From: Annona cherimola
Taxonomy: Eukaryota > Streptophyta > Magnoliopsida > Magnoliales > Annonaceae
Reading direction: 5' to 3'
DNA: 64,000 bases
NCBI GenBank assembly: GCA_030490835.1
Contig: CM059975.1
Coordinates: forward strand, 54,365,174-54,429,173
Notes under the pieces: generated by a model
The model's database searches: none
What the model saw: the letters and a program-made list of their open reading frames with translations, nothing else
What the model was told of the DNA's origin: nothing
Translations under genes and position numbers: made by a program
In this document: in pieces, positions 24,409 to 35,288 of the stretch
How the letters are laid out: each line of letters begins with the position of its first letter
How positions within the stretch are numbered: position 1 is the stretch's first letter

Positions 24409-24769
24409 TTACTGCCCGAAGCAGGCACGGACCTCTGGTGGCGTCGGTGGGAAGGGCGGCAGTGTGGAGGTGTCAATCTGGCGGTCCTCAACTATCCACC
24501 ATAGGTAAGCCTCCATCGCCCGGTCATGCTGACGCTGGTATCTGGCTTGGGCGGCAACCAGATTCTCTAGGTTGGTTAGCCGCTCGGCTGTAGATAGCGG
24601 CTGCGAGGAGGGACCCACCGCGGATGGAGCTGTGCTGGGGTGCGTCGTGGCGGTGCGGACCTAGGGCTGGGTGCGGTAGGAGAGGTTGTCTATGATGGCC
24701 TGACAGTTCATGACCTCCTCCGTCGGCTCCCATTTGACACCGGCCCGCTTGCAGAGCCCGGTGACGAGC
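24409..24769 (-). pseudogene. Gag-like / plant-transposon-domain C-terminal remnant
   Basis: Minus-strand frame begins abruptly at LVTGLCKRAGVKWEP (about 24769), reads EEVMNCQAIIDNLSYRTQP, meets a TAG at 24661-24663, and continues to GPSSQPLSTAERLTNLENL and RAMEAYLWWIVEDRQID before stopping at 24409. The pattern (short helical pieces, then a TNLENL coiled segment) resembles the C-terminus of the large plant family annotated as putative plant transposon protein. GC content and codon use differ sharply from the AT-rich surroundings. The N-terminal part is missing and is replaced by a duplicated LTR tip (24762-24784). H carries a diverged copy at 61560-61760. Confidence 0.65.
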
Positions 24770-24810
24770 TACGTATATATCAATAAAACTAAAAAAATAA
24801 TTGGCTAAAT

Positions 24811-24831
24811 AGTTCCCCAGCAACGGCGCTA
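24811..24831 (-). other. Primer binding site, tRNA-Asp type
   Basis: Minus strand TAGCGCCGTTGCTGGGGAAC lies a few bases inside the 5' LTR, close to the TGGCGCCGTTGCCGGGGA sequence typical of Athila-type primer sites. Confidence 0.8.
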
Positions 24832-24837
24832 AAAACT

Positions 24838-26487
24838 TGACAAGCTGCGTATATATCAATTAGAATGCTCGCTGTTTACGCAAGTATAAGTGCCGTGTCA
24901 AGTAATAAAGATTGAGCAGAGTATCGTTCCCACGAGGAATTGTTAACCGAAATTATTAATTAGTTAAACTGCTTTCGATGGATGGAAAATTCTAGGTTTG
25001 TGATTTACTAAACTAACAATTGCAAAAGTAAGTCAGAGTAGAGATTACGAGATGACTGGATACTGAAAACGAGTTTACTGATTAGGGATGACAGATAGAT
25101 AGATCGAAATCCTTGAATCTAAACTATATTGCTTTGGTTCTTTTTAATTGGATTGCATATGGATTTACTAGCCCAAGTTCATATATCTTTATATATGTCT
25201 TCCAGCATTATATAAAGCTAATTACACCCTATTTAATTGCTATATTCCCATGCCATTAAATAAAGTAAAATTGATTTATAACTTGTATAATGACTACACA
25301 GGGTTTAACGGTATATTCCTATCCGTTAAACAACTCTCCTTATACAAAGGTAAAAACCTATGCTTTGCACATAGATCTGGCAGAGATTTTCCTCTTCCAA
25401 GGATAAATCAAACAATTAAGTCATCTTACAAAGTAGCTAATCTTGTAAAAAATATTAAATCCACACATACAAAGGTAAATCATACACAATCATGTATAAA
25501 ATCAAATATTCATGCCTGAATATTCTAAGAACCAAGAAATAATATAGTTTAGAATTCAAATTATCCTAACTATCTATCTAATGGAGGTTTAGTTCAAAGA
25601 CATGATCCTAACATCCAATACATCCATGTAAAAAGTATCCATAAGGGTAGAGAAAGACAATTGGAAAGAATAAGAGAAAATTATTTTTCGGCGGTTTCCA
25701 CCAACGGGACTTGAATCCTCTCTTCAATCCGAGCTTTAATCTTGATTTCCTCTTTCTCTTGCACTTTAGTTCGTCCTTAGGCTCTCTCCTCCTCTTTCTC
25801 TCGCGTGCGAACCCCTAGGACTATTTATAGAGTCCCTTTGCACAACTTACGCACTGAAGTTTACGCGTACAGATGTGTATTGGCGCCTAGGCACCCCTAG
25901 CTGGAGCCTAAGCGCCAACTCTCTGTGTGCTGGGTAACTTGGACACTTTCTATAAACCCTAGAAATCCATGCTTTGGCGCCTAGGCATCAACTCTTTGGA
26001 CTCTTCTGGCTTGGAGCTTCTCCTTGACATCTTGTGACTGATCCTGCCTGGCGCCAACTTCCTGGAGGCATGCCTGACTTGTGGCTTCAATAACGTCTGA
26101 ACTTGGCTTGTATGTAGATGAAGTGGCGCCTAGGCGCCAACTCTCTGGAAGTCATGCTGTAAGCTGAGTGTGTGCTTGAAAATGGTCAAGGCATGTAAGG
26201 TGGAGCCTGGGAGCCATCCATCTGCCTCTGGTTGCCTCAGCTTGCATTCAACTAGTCCGCTTTGCCTTCATATGTCCCGTCCTTCCTGCAAAAGATGGAA
26301 AAATTAACTAAATGAACTAAAAATGCCTAAATAATGCTAGAAATGGCTAAAAACTAAATAATGCTTCTAAAATGCAAAGCGGATGAAAATTAAACTAAAC
26401 GAATGCAAACTAAGCCTAATCTCTCGAACTAACTCACAAATCGAGTCTGAAATGGGCCATGATTACTCGCAAAAATATGAGTTATCA
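24838..26487 (-). repeat. 5' LTR of the Athila-like element
   Basis: 1650 bp, partner of 21623-23224. It carries the same CTATAAATAG at 25821-25830 and degenerate GGCGCC palindromes at about 25880-26215. The small plus-strand open frames at 22035-22304 and 25250-25519 are homologous LTR positions, not genes. Confidence 0.9.
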
Positions 26488-26931
26488 CTATTACATGGAA
26501 AACACATGATTAAAGACATTCTACACACTTCATGTTGCATGGTATAGAATGTACAAAGAGTTGTGGCTGCTCCCGCTGCTATATGTTGTGTTACATGTGT
26601 TATATAATGGACTAGGAGTTATAGTAACTTCCACTACATTTGAAATCCTGACTAAAAGAGCTATTCTGAAGTTGATGACTATAAAAGTTAGTGGCTTGAA
26701 GCACAAAGGAGAGAAAATTATACCATACCTAGTTGGAGAAATTCCAAAAGTTTCATTCATTTTGAAGAAATTACCATCGATCTGAGAGGAGACCATAGAT
26801 TAAATTATTGCATTTTGACTGTAAATAATTTAATTTGAGTTTATACAAGTTCTCGAATCTTAACACAAAGGGGAGATCCCTAAATTTTGTTTTTATCTTC
26901 CTAATTTTCTTTTACAGGAATTTAGAAAGGG

Positions 26932-28726
26932 TGAGATCGGAAATCTCATCAAATTTTTCTTATTTGCAAGTTGTACATTTTAAAATGGAGATTTAAACTT
27001 GGTTGCTTGAGTTATAGATAAATTAATGTTGAGTTGTATAACCCTCATGTTGAGGAGAGCACAAAATTCCAGCTCCACTTGAGCAATCCCAGCTCCCAAA
27101 ACCCTCCCACACGTCCAAGGAAGAAGAAGAGGAAGTTAAAGAGAAAAAGTATGAGAAAAATAGGGATATCTCCACTTCGGATAAGTGATTTCTATCCAAA
27201 TTTCTTTTGAATGTTAAGTAGGGTAAAACCATGCTTAGATAATGCCTAAGCATGAGAAAATAAGTATAGATATAATGCTTAATCAGAATTATGCCTAAAC
27301 ATCAAAAATTTAGAGCAAAGATAGAGCATTCGGGAAGATAGCATATGATATATGTAAATAATGCTCCAAAAATGATAAATAATGATTTGAGATGTATGAT
27401 TATGATAAATATGATGTTGTAATGATGATATATTAATTTCACGATTTTTGGAATTAAGGATTATGCTTAAGTGAATTTATGTTGATTTTTAGTATATGGA
27501 GAAAGTGATTTATTTAGCCAAGTAAATGATGATAAATTCAAAATTTATGAATTTTTCCATGATATACTAAGTGTAAGTTATATCATAGTATTTTTTATTT
27601 TTGGAACCCATGAACAGTAACCCAAGTTGCTGTGAACAGTAACCTCAGGCGAACAGTGATTTGCTACAATAATCTACTACAATAATTTGTTACAGTAAAC
27701 ATCGTGATTTTGGAGAAAATTTGAGATTAATATTTAAATCTAAGGATGGAATTTTTGAAGAATTTATGGATAAAAATATCCATATAAAGAAATAATGCCC
27801 AAATATTATAAAACATGCATAGGAAGCAGCTTGAATAAAAGAAATAAAATATCCTTTTTTCTTGAATAGAAAAAGAAAAAAGAAGGTCGAAGACACCCAC
27901 TGAGAAGGTAAGCAAGTTATATGTTTTGTAAATTATTTCCAAAATACTTGAAATTATTTGTGAATTGCTTTATGAAATTTATTTAAGGTTCGCCATACCT
28001 ATAACTGTTTTACATGAACTGAAATACGTTTGTTAAATTGTTTATTAATGATTTTTATGAAATTGTTTGTGATTTACAAATATCATGCCGGCATGTGTAT
28101 GTATATGAGCATGTACACGAGGAATAGGCCATAATCGAGGTAGTAAGCGGACCGGATGTCCCCCTCACTATTGCCATGTCGCTTATATAGGCCCAGGCTG
28201 GCAGCGACCTCCCTGAGATGGGAGCATGTATGGGATGGGCGCCTAGCTAGCGTCGCATCTAAAGGAATGTCATGAATGCTATGAATGCATTGCATTTGCA
28301 TTTTATGAAATGCATGAAAATGATCGAAAAATTATGTATGGCTTGCTTACTGAGATTATTACTCACCCATGCTTTTTCAACAATAGACAGGAAATGATGA
28401 TGAAGGAAGCATGCAAAATGATATGTAGATTTGATATGAATGATGTATATGTAAATTTTATGTAAAGACAATGATGATAATTTTGAGATGGAAATGAATA
28501 TTTTTATTCCAATGAAAATGTTTATGGAACAGTTTTTGATTATATCTGTGATATGTGAAATATATTTCATGGTTGGATGAATGGTGACAATTTTCCATGT
28601 ATTGATGTTTTATATATATATATATAAATCCTGTCGTATGATTAGGGCAACAATCCTGAGTTACGTTTACCAATAAAAAACGATCCCGGAGTAAGGCTTC
28701 TAGGCACCCCAGTTCGGGGCATCACA
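26932..28726 (+). mobile_element. Solo LTR D (1.8 kb) gypsy-type
   Basis: Starts TGAGATCGG and ends GGGGCATCACA with perfect AAGGG duplications at 26927-26931 and 28727-28731. Shares with A-C the donor-like GGTAAGCAAG (27907), the core with CTCCC-TGAGAT-GGGAG (about 28208-28225), the 3' module (28343-28395) and the terminal GATCCCGGAGTAAGGC block. It is the shortest member here; a purine-rich leader lies at about 27118-27150. Confidence 0.8.
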
Positions 28727-28731
28727 AAGGG

Positions 28732-29715
28732 TTTAACCTAGCATGATAAAATCCAAATACAATAATATTGTATTCAAAGTCCTTCTCAAGCATAACAATT
28801 AAACTCAAAAGAAAGAAAGAAAACGAAAGCTTATTGATTGGAAGCTCCGATGGTGTCTCGATTGCCTCAAGTAACTTGCCGCCTTGCTTCTTGTCTCATG
28901 CTCTTCAACTTCTCTCGCTCTCTAACCTTATTCCAAGCTCTAAGGATGTTCTAGGATGCCTTGAGACGTTCATAGGAGGTGTTTATATAGATTTTCAAAG
29001 AGTATTTGCGCACAGAGTTTATTTTGCGCTCAACATTGTTAACTAGGGTCCAACACGGTTCAAATTGTGTGGCACCTAGTTCCACATGGTTTGTCTCATG
29101 TGACACTTTTGAGTGCTCAGCTTACTCCAAAATTTTGATGTTTTGTTGCCCCTTTCACCCCGATTCGTGTTGAATCCCTGACACATCCCAAGACATTCTA
29201 GGCTGCCTTGATCATCATTTTAATTCCTTTAAAACCTTCAAAATCATCAAATCAAATGTGGTCTTGATCCTTGAGCTTTAAACTTCTCGAAATAGACACA
29301 ATTACACTGAATAAGCGGACCTTCTTCAACTGCTCATAACTTTTAATCCAGGAGGAGTTACATGGGCCACAACATATCGACAGAAAGCATTTTTTGAGCT
29401 TGTCAAAATAGTAATTTATTCAAGCCCAGTTAAGCTCATTTTTATGTTAAAATTCACTATTTTTGTATGATTCAGGCCTCCAAAATTACATATACTTTTC
29501 TTCTTTGCACAAATTGCATCAACCGTGAGTGTTTTCACATAACTAAGCTAAATTAATCAATAATCAATTCAAATTATCTTAATCACTCACATTCTAATCT
29601 AATTATCATAAAAAATAAATAGTATAAAAATCAATATTCAATTCAAATTATCTTAATCACTCGCATTCTTATCTAATTATCATAAAAAATAAATAGTATA
29701 AAAATGAATAACAAC
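28732..29715 (-). mobile_element. LTR fragment E1
   Basis: Matches 31937-32840 (E2) from GGGTTTAACCTAGCATGATAAAATCC through TGCCTCAAGTAACTTGCCGCC to the AAATAGTATAAAAATGA end. Solo LTR D is inserted in it. Orientation follows E2. The open frame at 28768-29046 corresponds to LTR sequence in E2 and is not a gene. Confidence 0.6.
29564..29707. repeat. 75-bp tandem duplication at the end of E1
   Basis: Units 29564-29638 and 29639-29707 both contain CAATTCAAATTATCTTAATC and AAAAAATAAATAGTATAAAAAT. E2 has only one copy at the corresponding place, so the duplication is private to E1. Confidence 0.85.
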
Positions 29716-29795
29716 CACTTACTGAGTTTTCCTAACTCACGTGTTAGTTTTCGATATTTTTAGCAGGATTGATTGCATAGCTATGAGGTAGGTTA
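29716..29795 (+). other. Scrap of gypsy-type LTR 3' module
   Basis: CACTTACTGAGTTTTCCTAACTCAC followed by a T-rich tract and TTTTTAGCAGGATT: the same module as in A-D, here isolated between E1 and F. Confidence 0.5.
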
Positions 29796-32700
29796 CGTTG
29801 ATGTGAACTCAATAGGTTGAATTGCAAATCTCGGTATATTCAAGTTTTAATGATTAACAATGAAATTCGAGAATATTAAATGTACTAATGTGTTTGATTT
29901 AATGTTTTTAGTTAGAATTTTGGAATTCAAGTAAAAAACAATCCATGTTGCCATAACAAGTGAATCTCGACATCGACATGAGTCAAGTCGATATCTCAAG
30001 TTGACTTCAAACAGCTTTTTGGAGACATGGAGAAAAATGTGGATGCTTGACAGGTCAAATTCGTACCCCAAGTCGACTCAGCCTACGACTTAAGTGAAGT
30101 CGCAAATCAAACTTGACTCAAAATGCGACTTGGAATGCATCAAGCGATTGAAGCTCTATCTAACTGAAGCTTGAGAAATAAAGTTGCAACCGAAGTCAAC
30201 TTCGTCATATGACTTGAGTGAAGTGTGATCCAAAGTTGAACCAAACAATGAGAATCGAAGGTTTTAAGCTGAAATGGAAATTTTGCTAAGTACTCGCACC
30301 CAGAAGTTGACTCCATATGTGATTTGGATTAAGTCTCACATGAAGTTGAATCAAAAGCAAGACTTGAAGAAAAGAAAGCCAAAATAAGGGAAGTTCAAAA
30401 TTCTTAAAATCCAATATATAAAAAAATCAAAGCCCAACTCGACTTCATATGACTTGGGTGGAGTCCGAAGTCCTAGTCGACTTAAAAAAGAGCTTGGATG
30501 AGCACAAGATGAGGATAAACTATTAGGAAGTATTTGGAGGACTAAAGTCGCAAGCTAAGTCAACTCTAGTGTACGACTTCGGCGAAATCGCAGTCAAAAT
30601 TGACTCTAGTTGCAACTTGAGTTGTAATGGTCATAAATTTTTAAACATTGTGCATCTAATATGCGCCACGTACCCTCTAACATTCAAGTTCTCCTCACAA
30701 CTATTTAAAGCACGTCAAGAAGAGTTATGAGAGTTAGCAAAAGAATTTATTGAGCTTTCACCTCCCTATTTTCAAGCACTTACGAGTGAAATTAAGGATT
30801 TTTAAAATAAGACTCTCAAGTTTACTACAAGAGCTACAACTCATCATCTTTCTCATTCACTCAAGAGTCTGCTCAAGTGCTTCAACTGCTATATATAAAT
30901 TTGTAAAGCGTAAATTCTTTCGTTACATTTATTTTCTATTGTATTGAGTTACTTAGCTTGGGGCTGGAAACTAAGGCCAAAGTGTAAATATAAGTAATGA
31001 ACAATTGGATTAGGACTTATCATATACTTGTGAGTTGTTGTAAAAGCCTTTTGGAGCTAAATTCAGAATAGGGCTAAGGCTCTAGTTGTATTTCTGTTAA
31101 GATAGTGGAACCTAAGACTCAAAGGAATGCGTGCTTGGAAGAGTGCAGTAGGGAGACTGCCCAAACCACTATAATTCTGTGTGTTCTTTGTGTCATTACA
31201 TTTGTTTTATTTCCTATTCTCTTATTAGATCTCTGTGTTTCATTCAAGGGGGATCCAATCTAGGGTTAAGTTTTTCATTATGTTCGTAATCTCTCTACAA
31301 GTGCAAGAGTCATAGATTGTAGTATATAAAATATTGATCCTACAGAGAATTTGGACTTAAGATGTTGGATTTAAACACGTAATAATCAAAATTAAAAGAA
31401 TAAGGAAAAGGAAGAAAATGAGAAGAAAGTTGATCTCAAGAATGTAGAATAGAGATTAGAAATCACGAGATGAGAGTACCTAGAATTTAGGATTTCATAT
31501 ACGTCTTCTACAACGAATATATGGAGTGCTTACTTAATCCAAATACTATATGTTAAAGGAGAATAAACATCTAAATTATCATTGCACCTTCTTTTAAAAC
31601 CTGCGAGGCGTAACCTTAAATATTCTTAACCATTCTATTCTCATGAGATTAAGTCAATTAGGATTCATTAAGCTCTGTGGTTGTTCATGGAATTTCTCAA
31701 GGTCATCATGTCTATCCTCATGGTCTTAAATTTTCAAGTATAATACCTTAATTATTGTATATTATATGCCCACCTTTCGGTTTCACCACTTAATATATGG
31801 AAATCATTGCCAAAATGTAGGCCTTCACATCAACCAAGTATTAAATCGTAAAATATTAAATTAACAATAGTCATAAATAAATTAAATTACAATATCCGCT
31901 ACATTGTACGCTTGCTACATCCTAAATTCTAGATAATGGGTTTAGCCTAGCAAGTTTATGATAAAATTCAAATACAAAATAATATTATATTCGAAGTCTA
32001 TCTCAAACACAACAACTAAACTCAAAGAAAAGAAAGAAAAGGAAAGCTTATTGATTAGAATAAGCCTCGATGGTGTCTTGACTGCCTCGACTAACTTGCC
32101 GCCTCACTTCTTGTCTCGTGATCCTCACCTTCTCTCGCTCCTGGACCTTCCCCAAGCTCCAAGGACATTCTCAGATGCCCTGGGATGTTCTTAGGAGATG
32201 TGTACATAGAAATCTCAAAGCCCCTTGCACATAGAGTCTAAATTAAGCATCAATTTATATAGCTAGGGTCCCACATGATTTGAACCATGTAGAACCCAGA
32301 TCCACATAGTTCAAATTGTGTGGCACTCTAGAGTGCGCTATTCCATGTGCAGTTTTGCACGATTTCGTGTCATTTCGCGCCGAAACTTCCCCGACACGTT
32401 TTAGGTTGGTTTGATCCTCATTTTAACTCATTTAAAACCTTCATAATCTCAAATCAAATGTGGTCTTGATCTTTAAGTTTTGAACTTCTCAAAATAGATG
32501 CATGTTGTCTTGAATAAGCAAACCATCATCAATTGCTCAGAACTTTTGATTCAGGAGGAGTTATGGGAGCCACAACATATCAACGAAAAGCATTTTTCTA
32601 GCCTGTCGATGTGGCAACTCAGAAAAGCCCAATTAAGCTCATTTTAATGTCAAAATCCACTAATTACATATGATTTGGGGCCCCAAAATTATATGTACTT

Positions 32701-32915
32701 TTCTGCTTTGTACAAATTGATCAAATGGTGAATGTTTTCATGTAACTAAGCTAAATCAATCAATATTCAAATCAAATAATCTCAATCACTCACATTTTTA
32801 TCGAATTATTATTCAAAATAAATAATATAAAAATGACTTAACGTATTAGCTAAAGAATTTTAATAACCCAATTCACCCCTCCCTCTAGGGTTATATTAAT
32901 AACTCGAGATCAACA
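29796..32915 (+). mobile_element. 5' LTR of SIRE-like element F, interrupted by E2
   Basis: Begins near CGTTGATGTGAACTC (expected TGTTG, first base mutated) and ends ACTCGAGATCAACA, directly followed by an initiator-tRNA primer site. Alignable with the RE LTRs: AAGTTTTAATGATTAACAA near 29845, AAGTCGACT-type repeats at about 29965-30610, the CACTATAA and TTCACCCCTCC blocks. About 1.56 kb after subtracting E2 (31281-32843). More diverged than RE1-RE3, so older. The rest of F resumes at 57885. Confidence 0.75.
31281..32843 (-). mobile_element. Solo LTR E2 (Athila-like type) inside the F LTR
   Basis: Insertion into the F LTR between AAGTTTTTCATTA and TTAGCTAAAGAATTTTAAT, with a possible imperfect duplication CATTA/TATTA. 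Left end TGTTCGTAATCTCTCTACAAGTGCAAGAGTC followed by ATCCTACAGAG parallels the left ends of the other minus-strand Athila-like LTRs (AAGTATACG..., ATCGTTCCCACGAGG), which suggests minus orientation. Borders good to about 5 bp. Confidence 0.6.
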
Positions 32916-32917
32916 AG

Positions 32918-32928
32918 TGGTATCAGAG
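32918..32928 (+). other. Primer binding site of F, broken after TGGTATCAGAG
   Basis: Two bases inside the F LTR end, matching the 3' end complement of initiator tRNA-Met. The match stops at 32928, where G1 DNA begins; the expected continuation AGAGC plus leader appears at 57885. Confidence 0.75.
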
Positions 32929-33158
32929 TTATGGGGACAATGTATTTTTATTATAACTCTTTCTTTACTATGAGGTAATTTGTGAATATACCACTAATAA
33001 TTAATGATGTTAGTGTTGTGTATGTTATATATAGATGTGGCACTTAGGGGACATATAGTGTATGCATGCATGCATTAGAATCTTGGCATGTTGGGTTGTA
33101 TGGAACATTATTCATGAGCATAATAAAATGAGTATGAGTTGTGCATTGGCGTATTTAC
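32929..33158 (+). mobile_element. G1, left part of a gypsy-type LTR piece
   Basis: TTATTATAACTC..., ATGAGGTAATTTGTGAAT and GGCACTTAGGGGACATATAGTG align with 55250-55400 (G2). Ends at the left TTTAC duplication (33154-33158) of the composite and continues at 54327. Confidence 0.65.
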
Positions 33159-33393
33159 TGTTGGTCCCGAGTTAATGGCAACTGGAAGAGTGGAGTAGGG
33201 AAGGTTGCCCGAACCACTATAAATCTTGTCCATTGATTTTTATTTCCGCTTTCATTATCTTGTTTCTTTCCATTTGCTTTCATCAAAGGGGACTAAATTA
33301 ATCCGGGGTAAAGTTTCTGTTTAAGTTGAAAAATTTTAAATACCCAATTCACCCCTCCCCTCTTGGGTAATTGCCATTAACTCGGGACCAACA
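33159..33393 (+). repeat. Collapsed left junction and truncated 5' LTR of RE1
   Basis: 33159-33181 is the reverse complement of a SIRE LTR end (RE2 side). From about 33184 the sequence is plus-strand LTR (TGGAAGAGTGGAGTAGGGAAGG...) to the LTR end GGGACCAACA at 33393. Only about 210 of about 1700 LTR bases remain, so RE1 has no promoter on this side. Confidence 0.85.
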
Positions 33394-33395
33394 AG

Positions 33396-33407
33396 TGGTA
33401 TCAGAGC
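33396..33407 (+). other. Primer binding site of RE1 (initiator tRNA-Met)
   Basis: TGGTATCAGAGC, two bases inside the LTR end, complementary to the 3' end of plant initiator tRNA-Met and typical of copia elements. Confidence 0.9.
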
Positions 33408-33442
33408 AGGTCTTTGAGTTTTACCAAAGAAGATCTTTTGAT

Positions 33443-35262
33443 ATGGCATCCCAATCTACTTCCGTTCTCGCATTTGCCAAAGGCCAATCTTTTACTAGGC
33501 TACCATTGTTTGATGAGAACAATTTTGACTATTGGAAGCTACGTATGAAACAACTCATCATGGCTACAGATATGGACTATTGGATTGTAATCCAAGACGG
33601 TGTGACTTTGCCTACTGATGAAAGAGCTTCCAAATGGACCGATGAGGAAGTAAAAATTGTTAAGAGTAACGCTAAGGCTATGAATTCATTATTCTATGCT
33701 CTTACTGCCTCCGAATATGATAGAGTATTCTCTTGTTTGACTACCAAAGAGATATGAGATACTTTAACATCTATCTATGAAGGAACTTCTCAAGTCCAAG
33801 GGACAAGGAGAAATATTTTGATTGAAAAATTGGAAATTTTTAAGATGTTAGAAACAGAAAATATTTCTGAAATGTTTGCTAGATTTTCTAAGATTACTAA
33901 CGCCTTGAAAGGTCTAGAAAAAGCTATTTCTGAATTTGAGCAGGTCATGAAGATTCTAAGAGCTCTACCGGAATCTTGGACTCCAAAGATTACTGCAATA
34001 GAAGAAGCCAAAGACCTAAACACATTAAAGTTAGAAGATCTCATTAGCTCATTAATGTCACATGAGCTAATTAAGAAAATAAACGAAGATCACCACAAAG
34101 GCAAGAGAGCCATCGTCTTGAAAGCCGCACAAGATTCGGATGACTCTACCTCGTCGTCACAAAACGACGATGAAATTGCTTTACTTACAAAATGATTCAG
34201 AAAATTTGTAAGGAAAGGCAGAAATTTTAAAGAAAAAATTCTAAAGAGAAAAGGAAAGAAACAACAAAATGCTACCGGTGTGGCGGTTCGGGGCATATGC
34301 AAGCCCAATGCCCAACGCCCGAAGAGACTAAAGCAAAGGAGCAAAGAAAATATCGATGCGACAATAGAAAATTTCAAAGAATCAAAGGAAGAGGTATGTA
34401 TGTAAACGAAGAAGAATCAACGACGTCCAGCTCTTCAAGTGAAGAATGTGAAGCGAATTGTGCAAGAATTTGTTGCATGGAAAATTCCGACATATGTCTT
34501 GCAGCAACGAAAATCTTGGAGGATCAAGCTACTTCAACAAACTGCACAAGTAGTCAAGAGATAACCTCCAAACAAAAATCTTTTTCAATTTTCTCTTCTG
34601 CAAATGAATGCATCAAATGTGCTGAATTAGAAGAACTTCAACAAGCCTATGATTCATTATATGAGGAAATAAAGAAATTAGGAAAGAAGTTTACAACAAA
34701 GAAAAGACAATGCGATACAGTAATAATTGTGAACAGTAAACTTGCTAAAAAGATTGATCAATTGAAAAATGAAGGGAATACCTTGATAAATGAGTTAGAA
34801 AAACTCAAAAAGAAAAATGAATCGCTTGCTAAGTTTTCTAATCCTGGAGAAAGTGTCAAAATATTTTTGAAAATGACCACCCAAAGTGATAAGAAAGGAC
34901 TTGGGTATACTACATTTGAGGATGGTTAATATAGCAAATCTAATGCTCCAAGGATCCACGAAAACAAATCAAAATCCATCTATGCTAAACCCAAGTTGAA
35001 TCATATGATTTGGACCAAAAGACCAACTGGGGAACCAATTACTAAATGGATTCCCACTCCTAGACTCCCGGGAGCTTGTAATTTTTGCAACAAGATGGGA
35101 CACAAGGAATTTCAGTGCGAATTGAGAAAATTGAAAAATCTTGGTGCGAAATTGGTTTGGATGCCCAAAAGCATTGGATATATGACTTCAAAAGAAGATC
35201 AACGTAGATTCCAATGGATAACTAACCCAAATGGACCCATAAAATGGGTACCAAAAGGATGA
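33443..35262 (+). pseudogene. RE1 gag (SIRE/Maximus type), broken
   Basis: Gag forms the particle shell and binds RNA. The ATG at 33443 starts MASQSTSVLAFAKGQSFTRL; PLFDENNFDYWKLRMKQLI and the later ALKGLEKA, MKILRALPESW and DLNTLKLEDLISSLMSHE segments are the UBN2/retrotran_gag_2 pattern of SIRE gags. A first zinc knuckle CYRCGGSGHMQAQC (about 34273-34314) is followed by a Ser-rich acidic stretch, a coiled-coil region rich in KK, EE and NE (34620-34830) and a second knuckle CNFCNKMGHKEFQC (about 35077-35118). Breaks: TGA 33755 (expected Trp), TGA 34193, a frameshift before the first knuckle, TAA 34927. The frame ends WVPKG-TGA at 35260, a stop also present in RE2. Confidence 0.92.
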
Positions 35263-35288
35263 GCTCCACTTGACTTGATTTTTTGCAG

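Larger units (their letters stand above)
21623..26487 (-). mobile_element. Complete non-autonomous Athila-like element
   Basis: Two LTRs (21623-23224 and 24838-26487) in direct repeat flank 1.6 kb of internal DNA, with perfect CTATT duplications at 21618-21622 and 26488-26492. On the minus strand the LTR begins TGATAACTCG; the right copy (5' LTR) ends GCTTGTCA and the left copy (3' LTR) ends ACTCGTCA. Next to the 5' LTR is a PBS matching the tRNA-Asp type used by Athila elements; next to the 3' LTR is a polypurine tract. No protease, RT or integrase is present; only a gag-like C-terminal scrap remains, so movement would have needed proteins from another element. Confidence 0.92.
21538..26865 (+). 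mobile_element. Possible old copia LTR split by the Athila-like element
   Basis: TGTTAACATAAAATGG at 21538 follows a GAAGGGGGCA tract. After removal of 21623-26487 and one CTATT copy the sequence runs to ATCTTAACA at 26865, giving an LTR of about 460 bp with TGTTAA/TTAACA ends. The small open frame at 26549-26785 falls inside it. No duplication could be tested because the rest of the element is unrecognised. Confidence 0.35.

Noticed and set aside
22035..25519. Near-identical 89-codon frames at 22035-22304 and 25250-25519 (MPLNKVKLIYNLYNDYTGF...)
   Set aside because: They are the same position in the two LTRs of one element; conservation reflects LTR identity, not coding.
26549..26785. 78-codon open frame on plus with membrane-like start (MYKELWLLPLLYVVLHVLY)
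   Set aside because: Falls within a probable LTR (21538...26865), has no recognisable family, and the antisense frame is open over the same span; no splice or regulatory support.
33396..33407. tRNA-like TGGTATCAGAGC as a tRNA gene
   Set aside because: Only the 12-base primer-site match beside an LTR end; no cloverleaf.
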